Shown here: positions 51,065-59,878 of the stretch, piece after piece
Numbering within the stretch: the stretch's first letter is position 1
Layout: every line of letters begins with the position of its first letter
Origin: UBA4781 sp963556045
GTDB taxonomy: Bacteria > Chloroflexota > Anaerolineae > Anaerolineales > Anaerolineaceae
Assembly: GCA_963556045.3 (NCBI GenBank)
Contig: CAUVYA020000002.1
Span: forward strand, 434,001-498,000
Direction of reading: 5' to 3'
DNA: 64,000 bases
Notes under the pieces: model-generated
What the model was told of the DNA's origin: nothing
The model's input: the letters and a program-made list of their open reading frames with translations, nothing else
The model's database searches: none
Program-made: the position numbers and the translations under genes

Positions 51065-52861
51065 TCAATTCTCCTGCTTTCTAAATAAAGCAATGATTTT
51101 TTCGGCTGTCAGCGCTAATCCATCGAGATACGCGATCTTCTTGATCCTGGCTGCCTGACCTGGATACATTGTGGTTAATATCTGAGCCATCTGCCCATCA
51201 CGATTTGCTTCTACCACGTAGATCGTTTCATGCTGGTCCAGGAAAGTGGAAACAACATTGTGGAATGGAATCGCTCGAATTCGCAGATAATCAATCATGA
51301 TGCCCTCTTGTTCAAGCAGATCACAGGCTTCTTTAACCCCAAAATGAGAAGAGCCATAGCTTATAAAACCGATTTTGCTATCCTTTGTTCGCTCCAATAC
51401 AGGTTCAGGAGTTATCAGAGGCGCTTTCAGAAATTTTTTCTTCAGTCTTTCATGTTCTAAATACCACACCTCAGGATCCTCAGAATACAGTGCATAGGGA
51501 TCATGTCCCGTTCCACGGGCAAAATAAGCAGCCCGGTTATCTGTATTGCCCGGCAGGGTGCGATATCCGATCCCATCTCCATCCACATCCAGGTATCTCC
51601 CCCAATTTCCGTCATTTTTATTTATTAGTTCTACAATCTCATCCTCCCACACGATCTTGCCTCGGTCAATCGGTTTTTCCGGATAATCAAATTCAGGAGT
51701 CATCCAATTATTCATACCTAATTCCAGGTCACTCAACACGATCACGGGAGTTTGCAAATTTTCAGCGATATCTAGAGCTCGCCAACCGAATTCAAAGCAT
51801 TCCTGAACATTGCCCGGCAGCAGAATCACGAAATCGGTATCCCCATGACTCAAGTAATAACTGAAAGTGAGATCTCCCTGAGCAGTGCGTGTGGGTAATC
51901 CGGTGCTCGGTCCCACTCGCTGTACATCCCACACAACGACGGGGACTTCACTTTGATACGCCAATCCCAGGTACTCCGCCATCAAACACAATCCGGGACC
52001 CGATGTAGAAGTCATGGATCGAAGACCCGCCCAGCCTGCTCCTATCGTCATCCCTATAGCAGCTAATTCATCTTCCGCCTGCACAATAACGCAGGTTGCT
52101 TTTCCCGTTTCAGGGTCAAGGCGTAATACGGGATTGTATTCATTGAGAGTTTCTGCCAATTCCGTAGCAGGTGTAATAGGATACCATGCAGAGAATTGCA
52201 GTCCGCCAAACAGAGCTCCTAATGCTGCCGCTTTGTTACCATCGGCAACAATATATCCTTGTGTTAAGGTGCGATTCTCCAGCGCAAATTTACATTGCTG
52301 TCTTTTCTGTTCGGATATCAAACCATAGGCAATCTTCACCACATTTAGATTCGGTCCAACTGCTTTTTGAGAATGGTTGAAGTGTTGATTCAATGTTTCT
52401 TCAATAAAATCCAGATCGATTCCTATCAAGGCTGACAGAACTCCTACATACACCATGTTCATCAGATATACCTGTAGATGCGCAGGTGAAGAAGCCTGTT
52501 CCATCACTTCCTGTAGAGGCAATATGACCACATCATATTGCCGGTTAATTTCATCAGGCAGTGGCTGATCGCAAAGGATCAAACCACCTTTATGGATCTT
52601 CTGTAAATCTTCCTGTAAAACCGCTTTGTTCATATTGATCAAAATGTCATACGTATCAACTCTGCCCAGATACTTTTTTTCACTCACTCGCAGTGAAAAC
52701 CAGGTCGGAAGTCCCTGAATATTGGAAGGGAAAATATTTCTGGCTGAGATTGGTATTCCCATTTTGAAGATTGCTTTCATAATTGCGTTATTGGCAGTAG
52801 CACTCCCTGATCCGTTCACTGTGCTAACCAATATCGAGAATTCGTTCGTGGTTTTTTGCAT
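51065..52861 (-). CDS. korA: 2-oxoacid:ferredoxin oxidoreductase, fused gamma-alpha subunit (KorA-like)
   Basis: 598 residues from the ATG at 52861; another in-frame ATG lies at 52873. The first ~190 residues are the gamma domain (SILVSTVNGSGSATANNAIM, then the Rossmann-like half). The rest is the alpha domain with FSAWYPITPATELAETL, DELAAIGMTIGAGWAGLRSM, STSGPGLCLMAEYLGLAYQS and a C-terminal transketolase-like part. The fusion is typical of the KorA type. It follows the GntR regulator by 15 bases and is coupled to korB. Confidence 0.92.
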   Translation of the reverse strand: MQKTTNEFSILVSTVNGSGSATANNAIMKAIFKMGIPISARNIFPSNIQGLPTWFSLRVSEKKYLGRVDTYDILINMNKAVLQEDLQKIHKGGLILCDQPLPDEINRQYDVVILPLQEVMEQASSPAHLQVYLMNMVYVGVLSALIGIDLDFIEETLNQHFNHSQKAVGPNLNVVKIAYGLISEQKRQQCKFALENRTLTQGYIVADGNKAAALGALFGGLQFSAWYPITPATELAETLNEYNPVLRLDPETGKATCVIVQAEDELAAIGMTIGAGWAGLRSMTSTSGPGLCLMAEYLGLAYQSEVPVVVWDVQRVGPSTGLPTRTAQGDLTFSYYLSHGDTDFVILLPGNVQECFEFGWRALDIAENLQTPVIVLSDLELGMNNWMTPEFDYPEKPIDRGKIVWEDEIVELINKNDGNWGRYLDVDGDGIGYRTLPGNTDNRAAYFARGTGHDPYALYSEDPEVWYLEHERLKKKFLKAPLITPEPVLERTKDSKIGFISYGSSHFGVKEACDLLEQEGIMIDYLRIRAIPFHNVVSTFLDQHETIYVVEANRDGQMAQILTTMYPGQAARIKKIAYLDGLALTAEKIIALFRKQEN

Positions 52862-52876
52862 GAATTTTCCCATTTC

Positions 52877-53545
52877 TCAGCGTTTATAGATTAATTGCAT
52901 ATGTTCCAATAAGAGCGTCTGACCTTTATTAAATTCTCGCTTCTTTATCGCCTGAACAATGTTGCGATGGTAGTCCCAAACGGTCATTTGGTATTCAAGG
53001 TCCGTATAAAGATTCATACCTACTGCTTCATAAACTGCCCAGTAAGTATTTAATATTCCCATTACAAATAGGTTATCCAATTTTTGGTAAATACTCAAAT
53101 GTAATTCTTTATGTTCGATGTGTGGAATTCGTATTGGATTGCCCTGTAATTTAGCTTCCGCTTTTATGACATACTGTTCTAACTGATCAATATCCTCTGC
53201 TGCGAGCTGTTCAGCTGCATTAAGAAACCAGCTTTGTTCCAGCCTATCCCGCAGCTCTGATATCTGATAAAAATATTTTATATCAAACATAGCGGCAATG
53301 ATTGCGTTTTGTTTAAACCCGGCAGAAAAATCGATCGGTTGGATATGGATTCCATGCCGTGGTCGAGCTTCTATGATGCCGAGAACTTTCAAGGCTTCGA
53401 TCTGCTCACGTAGTGTTGGAACGCTCATCCCCAATTGTTCACTTAACTCTTGAATAGATGGCAGGTCATCTCGACCTTCTTGCTTTCGTTCTATGACATA
53501 TTTCAGAAGTTTACTTTGATTGTTCGGAAAGAATTGATTAAGCAT
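52877..53545 (-). CDS. GntR-family (FCD) transcriptional regulator
   Basis: 222 residues. The N-terminal winged helix has LPSIQELSEQLGMSVPTLRE and GIIEARPRHGIHIQP; a helical FCD-like ligand-binding domain with two histidine-rich helices follows. It lies directly upstream of korA in the same direction and probably controls the KorAB operon according to a carboxylate ligand. Upstream, at 53566-53582, two direct copies of ATTAATCT nine bases apart could be operator half-sites, though AT content makes this weak. Confidence 0.88.
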   Translation of the reverse strand: MLNQFFPNNQSKLLKYVIERKQEGRDDLPSIQELSEQLGMSVPTLREQIEALKVLGIIEARPRHGIHIQPIDFSAGFKQNAIIAAMFDIKYFYQISELRDRLEQSWFLNAAEQLAAEDIDQLEQYVIKAEAKLQGNPIRIPHIEHKELHLSIYQKLDNLFVMGILNTYWAVYEAVGMNLYTDLEYQMTVWDYHRNIVQAIKKREFNKGQTLLLEHMQLIYKR

Positions 53546-53700
53546 AATTTTTTCTCTTTTATATGATTAATCTTATTAATCTGTTATTTCAAATTAAGTA
53601 TATTCCACCAAACCTACATGTCAATGGATGATTTGAAATATTTGAGCACATTCTGAAAAGAAGGTGCTTTTATCCTATATCTGGGGTGTCTTTTGAAACA

Positions 53701-54450
53701 TTAATGAGAGATAAAAACACGTTTGAAACTCTCAATATGACGTTTCTTAAATCGTATGAAAGTGCTTCTCTTTTCCATCCTTTTATAAAACAACTGCGGT
53801 TCTGCAATCTGAGATGTGTGTTGCAATAATGCTTTTATCTTTTTTTGCCAGGTTTCTGTGACATCCATGTATACATCCGGATGTGATGTTAAAGAAAGCC
53901 ATAATTCTTCAACTTGATGGGGCATTATGCCCTCCTGTTGTAAATCGGAGTAGAAATCTCCATTTTGTACAGCAGGGAAAATAGTATCCATAACTGCCTG
54001 ACCGGCAGCTCTGTGATCTGGATGATTTATCATTTCTTCATGAATGAGATAGTTGCGTGGATCACATGAGACAATAATGTCAGGTTTAAGCTGACGTATT
54101 ATCTTTACCAGAGTATGCTTCAATCCATCTGTGACTTTTACAAACCCATCAGGCTCATCGAGAAAAATGATATCTTGAACGCCAATCACCGCAGCGGCAT
54201 TTTTTTGTTCAGTCTCTCTAATCGTTTTAATATTTTTTGTATAAGCAAAGTGTTCATTCGTACCACGTTCCCCACGGGTCAAAATGCAATACTTGATACG
54301 ATGTCCCTCTAATACCCATCGAGCCAGGGTAGCACCACAAAAAAATTCTGGATCATCCGGATGTGCCAGGATCACCAGAATATTCTTTTTCTGATCCCAA
54401 ATGGGTTTAAGAATGAGGTCGATTTTTTCGATTGTTTTTTTGCGAATCAT
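53701..54450 (-). CDS. PIG-L/LmbE-like deacetylase
   Basis: 249 residues. The zinc motif HPDDPEFFCGATLARWV near residue 32 is the family's AHPDDE box with Pro for the third acidic residue. RGERGTN, RETEQKNAAAVIG and INHPDHRAAGQAVMD (second zinc His region) follow. Such enzymes deacetylate GlcNAc-containing molecules (bacillithiol/mycothiol precursors, lipids). The start overlaps the RicT gene by 44 bases, and the gene is probably the last of the Mrp-RicT-PIG-L run. The substrate is unknown. Confidence 0.9.
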   Translation of the reverse strand: MIRKKTIEKIDLILKPIWDQKKNILVILAHPDDPEFFCGATLARWVLEGHRIKYCILTRGERGTNEHFAYTKNIKTIRETEQKNAAAVIGVQDIIFLDEPDGFVKVTDGLKHTLVKIIRQLKPDIIVSCDPRNYLIHEEMINHPDHRAAGQAVMDTIFPAVQNGDFYSDLQQEGIMPHQVEELWLSLTSHPDVYMDVTETWQKKIKALLQHTSQIAEPQLFYKRMEKRSTFIRFKKRHIESFKRVFISH

Positions 54451-55348
54451 TTTGTGATGGCTGCTGTCTCTCTTGTTGTTTGTTTTCGGGCTTTGCTGTT
54501 ATGATTTCTACTTCTTCGATGGGGAATTCCTTCAGTCCTGTTTCCGGTAAACTCACCAGCACAGATTTTCGCAGGGGGTATACATCCCGCACTTTCCCTT
54601 CGCCTTTGGGGGTCATCACACGTTTATTCTTCTTAGGCATGCCTTTCATTGCATCACGATACAGACAGTATTCATAGTTGAGACAGCATCGTAAGCGTTC
54701 GCACATACCTGTTATATCAGTTGGTGTGAGAGAAATACCCTGGGTTTTAGCCATTCTGATGGATATCGAGTCAAAATCAGTCAAAAACTGTGCGCAACAT
54801 CGCACCTCCAGACCGCATGCTCCCATCCCCCCAAAATATTTTGCAGCATCTCTTGGTCCAATCTTGTGAAAATTGATCTTATTTTTAGGATAGTCTTTTT
54901 TTAGCGAATTCTGTAATTGTTTAAAATTCGTGATCTTATCGTCTTCACTTGTATAGTGGAATGTTATGCAGTTACCATCAAAACTGATCTCGGTGTAGAT
55001 GAATTTCATTCCCGCTACATTCAATTCGCGAATCCATTTCGCGATGCGCATATCGGCTTCCTGCTCGTTTTCCTTGATCTCAGTACGTTTTTCCAGATCG
55101 CGTTCAGTTGCTTTTCTATCGATCTTCTTTATCTTATTCAGTTCTAGTTGAGAATCATCACTGATAAACTCGGTCACAATTCCCAGCTGCCATCCCCGGC
55201 TGGTTTGCACCACAACATGATCTTCAAGCTTAATATCATCAATATCACTTGCATTAAAGTAATAATTTTTACTGATCTTCGAGAAGCGTACACCGACAAT
55301 TTTTTGTGTACTGGTATTCTCGCTATTTATATTTTCATTTTCATTCAT
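54407..55348 (-). CDS. RicT/YaaT-like PSP1-domain protein
   Basis: 313 residues. The PSP1 domain starts at GVRFSKISKNYYFN. The cysteine-rich core has CGLEVRCCAQF and CERLRCCLNYEYCLYRD, whose cysteines in B. subtilis RicT help hold iron-sulfur clusters with RicA and RicF. An acidic/Gln-rich tail ends the protein (QQERQQPSQNDSQKNNRK). In Bacillus this complex regulates RNA maturation. Here RicA and RicF are not in the window. The Mrp gene upstream overlaps its start by four bases. Confidence 0.9.
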   Translation of the reverse strand: MNENENINSENTSTQKIVGVRFSKISKNYYFNASDIDDIKLEDHVVVQTSRGWQLGIVTEFISDDSQLELNKIKKIDRKATERDLEKRTEIKENEQEADMRIAKWIRELNVAGMKFIYTEISFDGNCITFHYTSEDDKITNFKQLQNSLKKDYPKNKINFHKIGPRDAAKYFGGMGACGLEVRCCAQFLTDFDSISIRMAKTQGISLTPTDITGMCERLRCCLNYEYCLYRDAMKGMPKKNKRVMTPKGEGKVRDVYPLRKSVLVSLPETGLKEFPIEEVEIITAKPENKQQERQQPSQNDSQKNNRKNRPHS

Positions 55349-56406
55349 GATCTATCTTGATCCTGCAAAACAATCTGAGATATTTTACCGGCAACCGTGC
55401 AGGCAATATCATTTAAGACCATTGCAGCAGGTGATGTTGGGTTTGAAATAACGATCGGTATTCCATTGTCACCGCCTTCCCGTACAGCCGGTTCAAGAGG
55501 AATTTGACCGAGAAATGGAACTTCCGCTTTCTCCGCCAATTCTTTTCCTCCACCATTACCAAATACATCTACATGAGAGCCATCCTCGAGTTCGAGATAA
55601 CTCATATTTTCGATCACACCAATAACTGGTATGTTCAATTTTTTAAACATTTCCAATCCTCGATATGCATCTTCGGTGGATACTTTTTGCGGGAGGGTTA
55701 CAACTAATCCGCCTGTTAAATTGAGATTTTGCGCAACGCTTAGCTGCACGTCACCGGTACCTGGTGGCATATCAATGATGAGATAATCCAGATCACCCCA
55801 ATTCACATCCACCAGAAATTGACGGATCGTTGAATGCAGTAATGGTCCGCGCCAGATCAAAGGTTGTCCTTCTTTAACCAAAAACCCGATCGAGATAACC
55901 TTCACACCAAATGCTTCTGCCGGCATAATTTTTTTATCTTTCACCGGTGGTAAAGAATCAACCCCCATCATAGTAGGAATATTGGGACCGTAAATATCAG
56001 CATCCAACAATCCTATTTTTGCACCACTTTGGGCTAAGGCAATGGCAAGGTTGACCGCAATAGTAGATTTCCCCACGCCGCCTTTCCCTGAAGATACTGC
56101 TATTGAATTTTTTATGGGCAGTACAATCTTATCTTCAGTTTGAGAATGCTGACCGCTCACCTTAGCAGTTACATTTACTTTGACACTGTTAACGCCTTCA
56201 AGAGCCATTACCGCATCTTGTGCAGCCTTTTGAAGGTAATTCTTCAGCGGGCAGGCTGGGGTTGTGAGAACTAATGTGAATACTACTTCGCTTTCGCTTA
56301 TCTGAATATCCTGAATCATATTCAGGCTGACCAGGTCTTTCTTTAATTCGGGATCTATCACTCGGCTGAGAGCAGCCAAAACATTTTTTTCTGTAATTTG
56401 TGTCAT
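55345..56406 (-). CDS. Mrp/NBP35-family P-loop ATPase, iron-sulfur carrier
   Basis: 353 residues from the ATG at 56406; the frame to 56475 has no typical start. An N-terminal MIP18/DUF59 domain (residues ~1-95, VIDPELKKDLVSLNMIQ) precedes the ATPase (AVSSGKGGVGKSTIAVNLA, Walker A; LLDADIYGPNIPTMM; YLIIDMPPGTGDVQLS). These proteins carry or insert Fe-S clusters, consistent with nearby ferredoxin-linked enzymes. It ends in an overlap with the RicT gene. Divergent from the flavodoxin gene; mirrored GTTACAAT copies (56441-56448 and 56491-56498) may be the opposing -10 elements. Confidence 0.93.
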   Translation of the reverse strand: MTQITEKNVLAALSRVIDPELKKDLVSLNMIQDIQISESEVVFTLVLTTPACPLKNYLQKAAQDAVMALEGVNSVKVNVTAKVSGQHSQTEDKIVLPIKNSIAVSSGKGGVGKSTIAVNLAIALAQSGAKIGLLDADIYGPNIPTMMGVDSLPPVKDKKIMPAEAFGVKVISIGFLVKEGQPLIWRGPLLHSTIRQFLVDVNWGDLDYLIIDMPPGTGDVQLSVAQNLNLTGGLVVTLPQKVSTEDAYRGLEMFKKLNIPVIGVIENMSYLELEDGSHVDVFGNGGGKELAEKAEVPFLGQIPLEPAVREGGDNGIPIVISNPTSPAAMVLNDIACTVAGKISQIVLQDQDRS

Positions 56407-56530
56407 TAATATCCTACTTGTATTAATTTTCGTAAAAGCTATTGTAACATAATGGTATTTGTAAAAGAAATTCACTATCTTCTAATCTTTGTTACAATAC
56501 CTTAGATCCTATTTTAATTCGGAGAGGCAA

Positions 56531-57073
56531 ATGATAAAAAATATAATGGTTGGTTATGCAACCTGGTCTGGAACAACCCATGAAGTCGCAGTAGCAATTG
56601 GTGAACAATTAACATCACACGGTTTTGAAGTTGATATCGTTGACTTGAAACAAAAGACTTTTTCTCATGATTACGATGGGTATGTGATTGGTACATCCAT
56701 CCATGCCAGTAAACCCACTGGTACCTTCATGCGATTTGTGAGAAACAATCACGATCTCCTTTCTTCCAAACCAACAGCGTTTTTTGTAGTTTGTGCCAAC
56801 ATGTATGAAGATACTGCTGAAAATCGAGCTGAAACGGAAGACTGGTTGAAAGATGCTCTTCATGATCTCCCAGAAATCCCGGTTCTTGATACCGGTTTAT
56901 TTGGCGGTGCGGTTATTACCAGCGGTGATGATTTTGACAAGTTGAATTTTATTCTCAAATTCATCATTCGCTCCATGCAGAAATCCATTACAGAAAAGAT
57001 GGGCAAAGAAGACTTTCGTGATTGGGAGAAAATTCGTAACTGGGCAGATGAAATTGCGGTAAAGATTAAGTAA
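56531..57073 (+). CDS. Flavodoxin-domain protein
   Basis: 180 residues from the ATG at 56531, with GGAGAGG just before it; the frame back to 56489 is not needed. The FMN phosphate-binding loop is YATWSGTTHEVA and the second loop is GTSIHASKPTGTFMRFV. AFFVVCANMYED and GLFGGAVI complete the flavodoxin fold, with a C-terminal helical tail. The HemG-like protoporphyrinogen oxidase family has this shape, so a role in electron transfer or haem synthesis is possible. A terminator follows. Confidence 0.88.
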   Translation: MIKNIMVGYATWSGTTHEVAVAIGEQLTSHGFEVDIVDLKQKTFSHDYDGYVIGTSIHASKPTGTFMRFVRNNHDLLSSKPTAFFVVCANMYEDTAENRAETEDWLKDALHDLPEIPVLDTGLFGGAVITSGDDFDKLNFILKFIIRSMQKSITEKMGKEDFRDWEKIRNWADEIAVKIK

Positions 57074-57075
57074 AG

Positions 57076-57107
57076 AAAAAAGACTCCCACATGTGGGAGT
57101 CTTTTGT
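57076..57107. terminator. Bidirectional terminator between the flavodoxin and glmS genes
   Basis: A stem of about 13 bp, AAAAGACTCCCAC paired with GTGGGAGTCTTTT, with a tiny AT loop and A/T runs outside on both sides, between two convergent genes. Confidence 0.9.
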
Positions 57108-58949
57108 TTATTCTACTGTAACTGATTTCGCCAGGTTTCTCGGTTGATCAACATCCAATCCTCTGATAGCAGCAATATGGTATGCCAGCATTTGTAATGG
57201 GATAGTAGCGAATACCGGGGTTAATAACCACGGAGATTCCGGGATCCATAACACATGATCACCTAATTCCTGCGCACGGGTATCTCCATCCGTGGCAACC
57301 AGGATCAAAATACCACCACGAGCTTTCGCCTGCTCCACCTGGCTGAGCATTTTGTCATACCATTGATCTTTCGGCATGATCGCCAGAACGGGCATATCCT
57401 TATCGATCAATGCAATTGGACCATGTTTCATTTCCCCAGCAGGGTACGCTTCAGCGTGTATATATGAGATTTCCTTAAGCTTCAATGCTCCTTCATAGGC
57501 AATCGGCATGTTGATACCACGACCAAGGTAAAGAATGTTATGAACATCCTTTAAAACTCGGGCGACCTCTTCCACCTCATCTTCTCTTTTCAAACATTGT
57601 CCTGCTATATCAGGAATGACGCGTAGATCATAAATGTATCGATATCGTTCTTCTTCCGTGAGTGTTCCTCGTAAATCCGCCAGATAGATCGCGAACATAT
57701 ACAGATCAACCAGTGGAGCTGTAAATGCTTTGGTGGATGCCACACCGATCTCTGGACCTACCTGCATGGAGATGTAGCCATCTGCTGCCCGCATAGCCTG
57801 GGAGCCAATGGCATTGACAATGGAAAGAACCATCGCCCCTTTTTTATGCGCTTCTTCCATGGCAGCCAGGGTATCGGCTGTTTCACCAGATTGGCTTATC
57901 ACAAGCACACATGTTGTTTCATCTACAAGAGGATCACGATAACGGAATTCCGATGCGATATCCACTTCAACAGGAACTTTCGCGATAGTTTCGATCATGG
58001 TTTTTCCAACCATGCCGGCGTGGTAGGCTGTTCCACAAGCGGTTATTACGATCTTTTTGATAGCCTTCGCTTTTTCTTCATCCAGGTTCAAGTTGATCAG
58101 ATTGATACGATTGTTATCAAAATCAACCCTACCGGTCAGCGTGTCTGTCAATGAACGGGCTTGTTCATGGATCTCTTTTTGCATGAAATGCCGGTATTTC
58201 CCTTTTACCGCCGCCACAGGATCCCAGGCAATATTATCTATTTTTACTTCCACCCGTTGTCCGGCAAGTGTTTTAATGTTAACATGATCACGTGTAACAA
58301 TAGCCATTTGCTGCGATTCCAGGAAACTCATCTTTCTTGTGTATTCAAGAATTGCTGGAATATCGGAAGCAACAAACATCTCTCCTTCTCCATGACCAAT
58401 TACTACCCCGCCTGCATTTCCAATTCGTGCGGCGATGATCTTATCAGGTTCCTCATTTGATATAACAACAACACCATGCGCTCCCCTGATACGCTGTAAA
58501 CTCAATCGCACTGCCTCCTCAAGAGAGATCCCATTTGCATAATTCCTCTCGATGAGATGAACGATGGTTTCTGTATCCGTATCTGAAGAGAAATGCGCCC
58601 CCTCAGCTTCAAGTTCTTCTTTCAGTTCGAGATAATTTTCCACAATGCCGTTATGCACAATAACGACTTTCCCACTTTCACCTAAATGGGGATGTGCATT
58701 TCTGGTGCTGGGTTCACCATGGGTTGCCCAGCGAGTATGCCCAATTCCAATTTTCCCACTCAGTGGTTTTTCTTTTACCAATACTTCCAGATTAACCAAC
58801 TTGCCGACATCACGTCGTAATTCGATCTTCCCATTTTCAATCACAGCAATACCGGCTGAATCATATCCACGGTATTCCAATTTTCGAAGTCCTTCTAATA
58901 TAATGGGGGTAGCGTCTCGTTCGCCAATGTAACCAACAATTCCACACAT
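57108..58949 (-). CDS. glmS: Glutamine-fructose-6-phosphate aminotransferase
   Basis: 613 residues from the ATG at 58949 (MCGIVGYIG), so Cys2 becomes the catalytic N-terminal residue after Met removal. GGAGG lies before the ATG on the minus strand. An upstream in-frame start at 59084 is inside the ribozyme and is not used. The Ntn glutaminase domain contains YRGYDSAGIAV, GHTRWATHGEPS and HNGIVENYLELK. Two SIS sugar-isomerase domains follow, the first with CGTAYHAGMV and SQSGETADT. The enzyme makes glucosamine-6-phosphate, the first step to UDP-GlcNAc and peptidoglycan. The leader holds a glmS ribozyme that is predicted to respond to that product. Confidence 0.97.
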   Translation of the reverse strand: MCGIVGYIGERDATPIILEGLRKLEYRGYDSAGIAVIENGKIELRRDVGKLVNLEVLVKEKPLSGKIGIGHTRWATHGEPSTRNAHPHLGESGKVVIVHNGIVENYLELKEELEAEGAHFSSDTDTETIVHLIERNYANGISLEEAVRLSLQRIRGAHGVVVISNEEPDKIIAARIGNAGGVVIGHGEGEMFVASDIPAILEYTRKMSFLESQQMAIVTRDHVNIKTLAGQRVEVKIDNIAWDPVAAVKGKYRHFMQKEIHEQARSLTDTLTGRVDFDNNRINLINLNLDEEKAKAIKKIVITACGTAYHAGMVGKTMIETIAKVPVEVDIASEFRYRDPLVDETTCVLVISQSGETADTLAAMEEAHKKGAMVLSIVNAIGSQAMRAADGYISMQVGPEIGVASTKAFTAPLVDLYMFAIYLADLRGTLTEEERYRYIYDLRVIPDIAGQCLKREDEVEEVARVLKDVHNILYLGRGINMPIAYEGALKLKEISYIHAEAYPAGEMKHGPIALIDKDMPVLAIMPKDQWYDKMLSQVEQAKARGGILILVATDGDTRAQELGDHVLWIPESPWLLTPVFATIPLQMLAYHIAAIRGLDVDQPRNLAKSVTVE

Positions 58950-58980
58950 GTTCACCTCCATACTTCCTAGAGACATATAG

Positions 58981-59160
58981 ATCAACCGTAATCTCCGGTT
59001 GAATTGTAAGGTTGTGGAAAGGTCACAGATAGTTGATTTACAGTATCCGGGAAGGCATCCGCCGATCTCTCGATTTTTCCGCATATTACGCGGTTAGTTC
59101 TATCCTGCGATAGAAAACCTTCATCCTCGTCATCCCATCATGGATGGGCTCAGGCGCTAT
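58981..59160 (-). ncRNA. glmS ribozyme (glucosamine-6-phosphate-dependent self-cleaving leader)
   Basis: Read on the minus strand, the leader begins ATAGCGCC, with the cleavage site between A59158 and G59157. It contains a P1-like hairpin CCCATC-CAT-GATGGG, the conserved GACGAGG (59131-59125), GATGAAGGTT and AATCGAGAGATCGGCGGATG. CCTTCCCGG follows within 59063-59047. Relative to the familiar GGAGG/CCTCC pair, this one has GAAGG/CCTTC, a compensated change, which supports the pairing. Extra hairpins TTCTATC...GATAGAA and CCGC...GCGG fill peripheral stems, and CAACCG...CGGTTG (59001-58983) fits the 3' domain. The ribosome site and glmS ATG lie about 30 bases after. Exact 3' boundary is estimated. 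Confidence 0.9.
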
Positions 59161-59198
59161 TCCTTTCCTGCACGACGGTTTTCATGAAACCAGAGCGT

Positions 59199-59204
59199 AT
59201 TATA
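59199..59204 (-). promoter_or_regulatory. Likely -10 for the glmS ribozyme transcript
   Basis: TATAAT on the minus strand (plus ATTATA, 59199-59204), about 40 bases upstream of the ribozyme. The -35 position gives TGTTTA, a poor match. Confidence 0.5.
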
Positions 59205-59229
59205 ATGCATGTTGGGAATTTTAAACACC

Positions 59230-59258
59230 TTGACAGGTGATTTAAGCTTCCATAGAAT
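59230..59258 (+). promoter_or_regulatory. Strong promoter of the glycine riboswitch and gcv operon
   Basis: TTGACA (59230-59235), a 17-base spacer and TAGAAT (59253-59258). Initiation near 59265 would place the riboswitch directly at the 5' end of the mRNA. Confidence 0.8.
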
Positions 59259-59274
59259 ATGTAAGAATTGTAAG

Positions 59275-59442
59275 GATGCGAGGAGAGACCTATATGGCAC
59301 CGAAGGGGCAAACCTTGGTTTACAAGGTGAATCTCTCAGGTAAAGATGACTCGTACATTGCATACTCTGGAAAGCATAAACGTTGCACCGAAGGGGCAAA
59401 CCTTGCTTATCAAGGTGAATCTCTCAGGTAAAATAACAGAGA
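59275..59442 (+). promoter_or_regulatory. Tandem glycine riboswitch (two aptamers)
   Basis: Aptamer 1 (about 59278-59353) has GCGAGGAGAGACC, CACCGAAGGGGCAAACC, and CTCTCAGGTAAAGATGACTCG, whose outer bases pair (CGAG/CTCG). Aptamer 2 (59365-59441) has CTCTGGAAAG, a second CACCGAAGGGGCAAACC and CTCTCAGGTAAAATAACAGAG (outer CTCTG/CAGAG). A ~11-base linker joins them, as in cooperative glycine sensors. The expression platform is probably the hairpin TTTTGTG...CACAAAA at 59451-59469, ahead of the ribosome site AGGAG and the gcvH ATG at 59489. There is no U tract, so control is likely translational and, as is usual for the class, ON with glycine. Confidence 0.95.
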
Positions 59443-59488
59443 TCTACAATTTTTGTGTACTTCACAAAACCGAGAATAGGAGTAAAAG

Positions 59489-59878
59489 ATGTCAACCCCC
59501 AAAGATCTAAAATTCACGGAAACAGATGAATGGATCAAAGTAAAAGGCAGTACAGCTCTCATCGGTATCTCTGATTTCGCACAAAATCAGCTTTCCGATA
59601 TCGTTTATATCGAATATGAATTGGATGCGGATGATGATTTCGAAAAAGAGGAAACTGTTGCCACCATTGAATCTGTAAAAGCTGCAGCCGATGTTCATTC
59701 CCCCGTTTCTGGTACGGTCCTTGAGATCAATGAAGCGCTTATTGACAATCCCGAAAACCTCAATGAAGATCCTTACGGCAGCTGGTTATTTAAAATTACT
59801 CTCGATGATCCGTCAGAAGTAGATGGTTTGATGGATGCTGAAACTTACGATAGGTTCTGCGAAGATCGAGGACACTAA
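59489..59878 (+). CDS. gcvH: Glycine cleavage system H protein
   Basis: 129 residues. The lipoyl domain carries the lipoylation Lys64 in TIESVKAAADVHSPVSG, with family blocks DEWIKVKGSTALIGISDFAQ and NPEDLNEDPY-type (NPENLNEDPYGSWLFKI). The lipoyl arm shuttles the aminomethyl group between P, T and L proteins. It stands first in the gcv operon, under the glycine riboswitch, and its stop overlaps the gcvPA start (TAATG). Confidence 0.97.
   Translation: MSTPKDLKFTETDEWIKVKGSTALIGISDFAQNQLSDIVYIEYELDADDDFEKEETVATIESVKAAADVHSPVSGTVLEINEALIDNPENLNEDPYGSWLFKITLDDPSEVDGLMDAETYDRFCEDRGH

Noticed and set aside
59296..59404. Repeated CACCGAAGGGGCAAACC block as a possible CRISPR or other direct repeat
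   Set aside because: Both copies are the conserved cores of glycine riboswitch aptamers; only two copies and no spacers.
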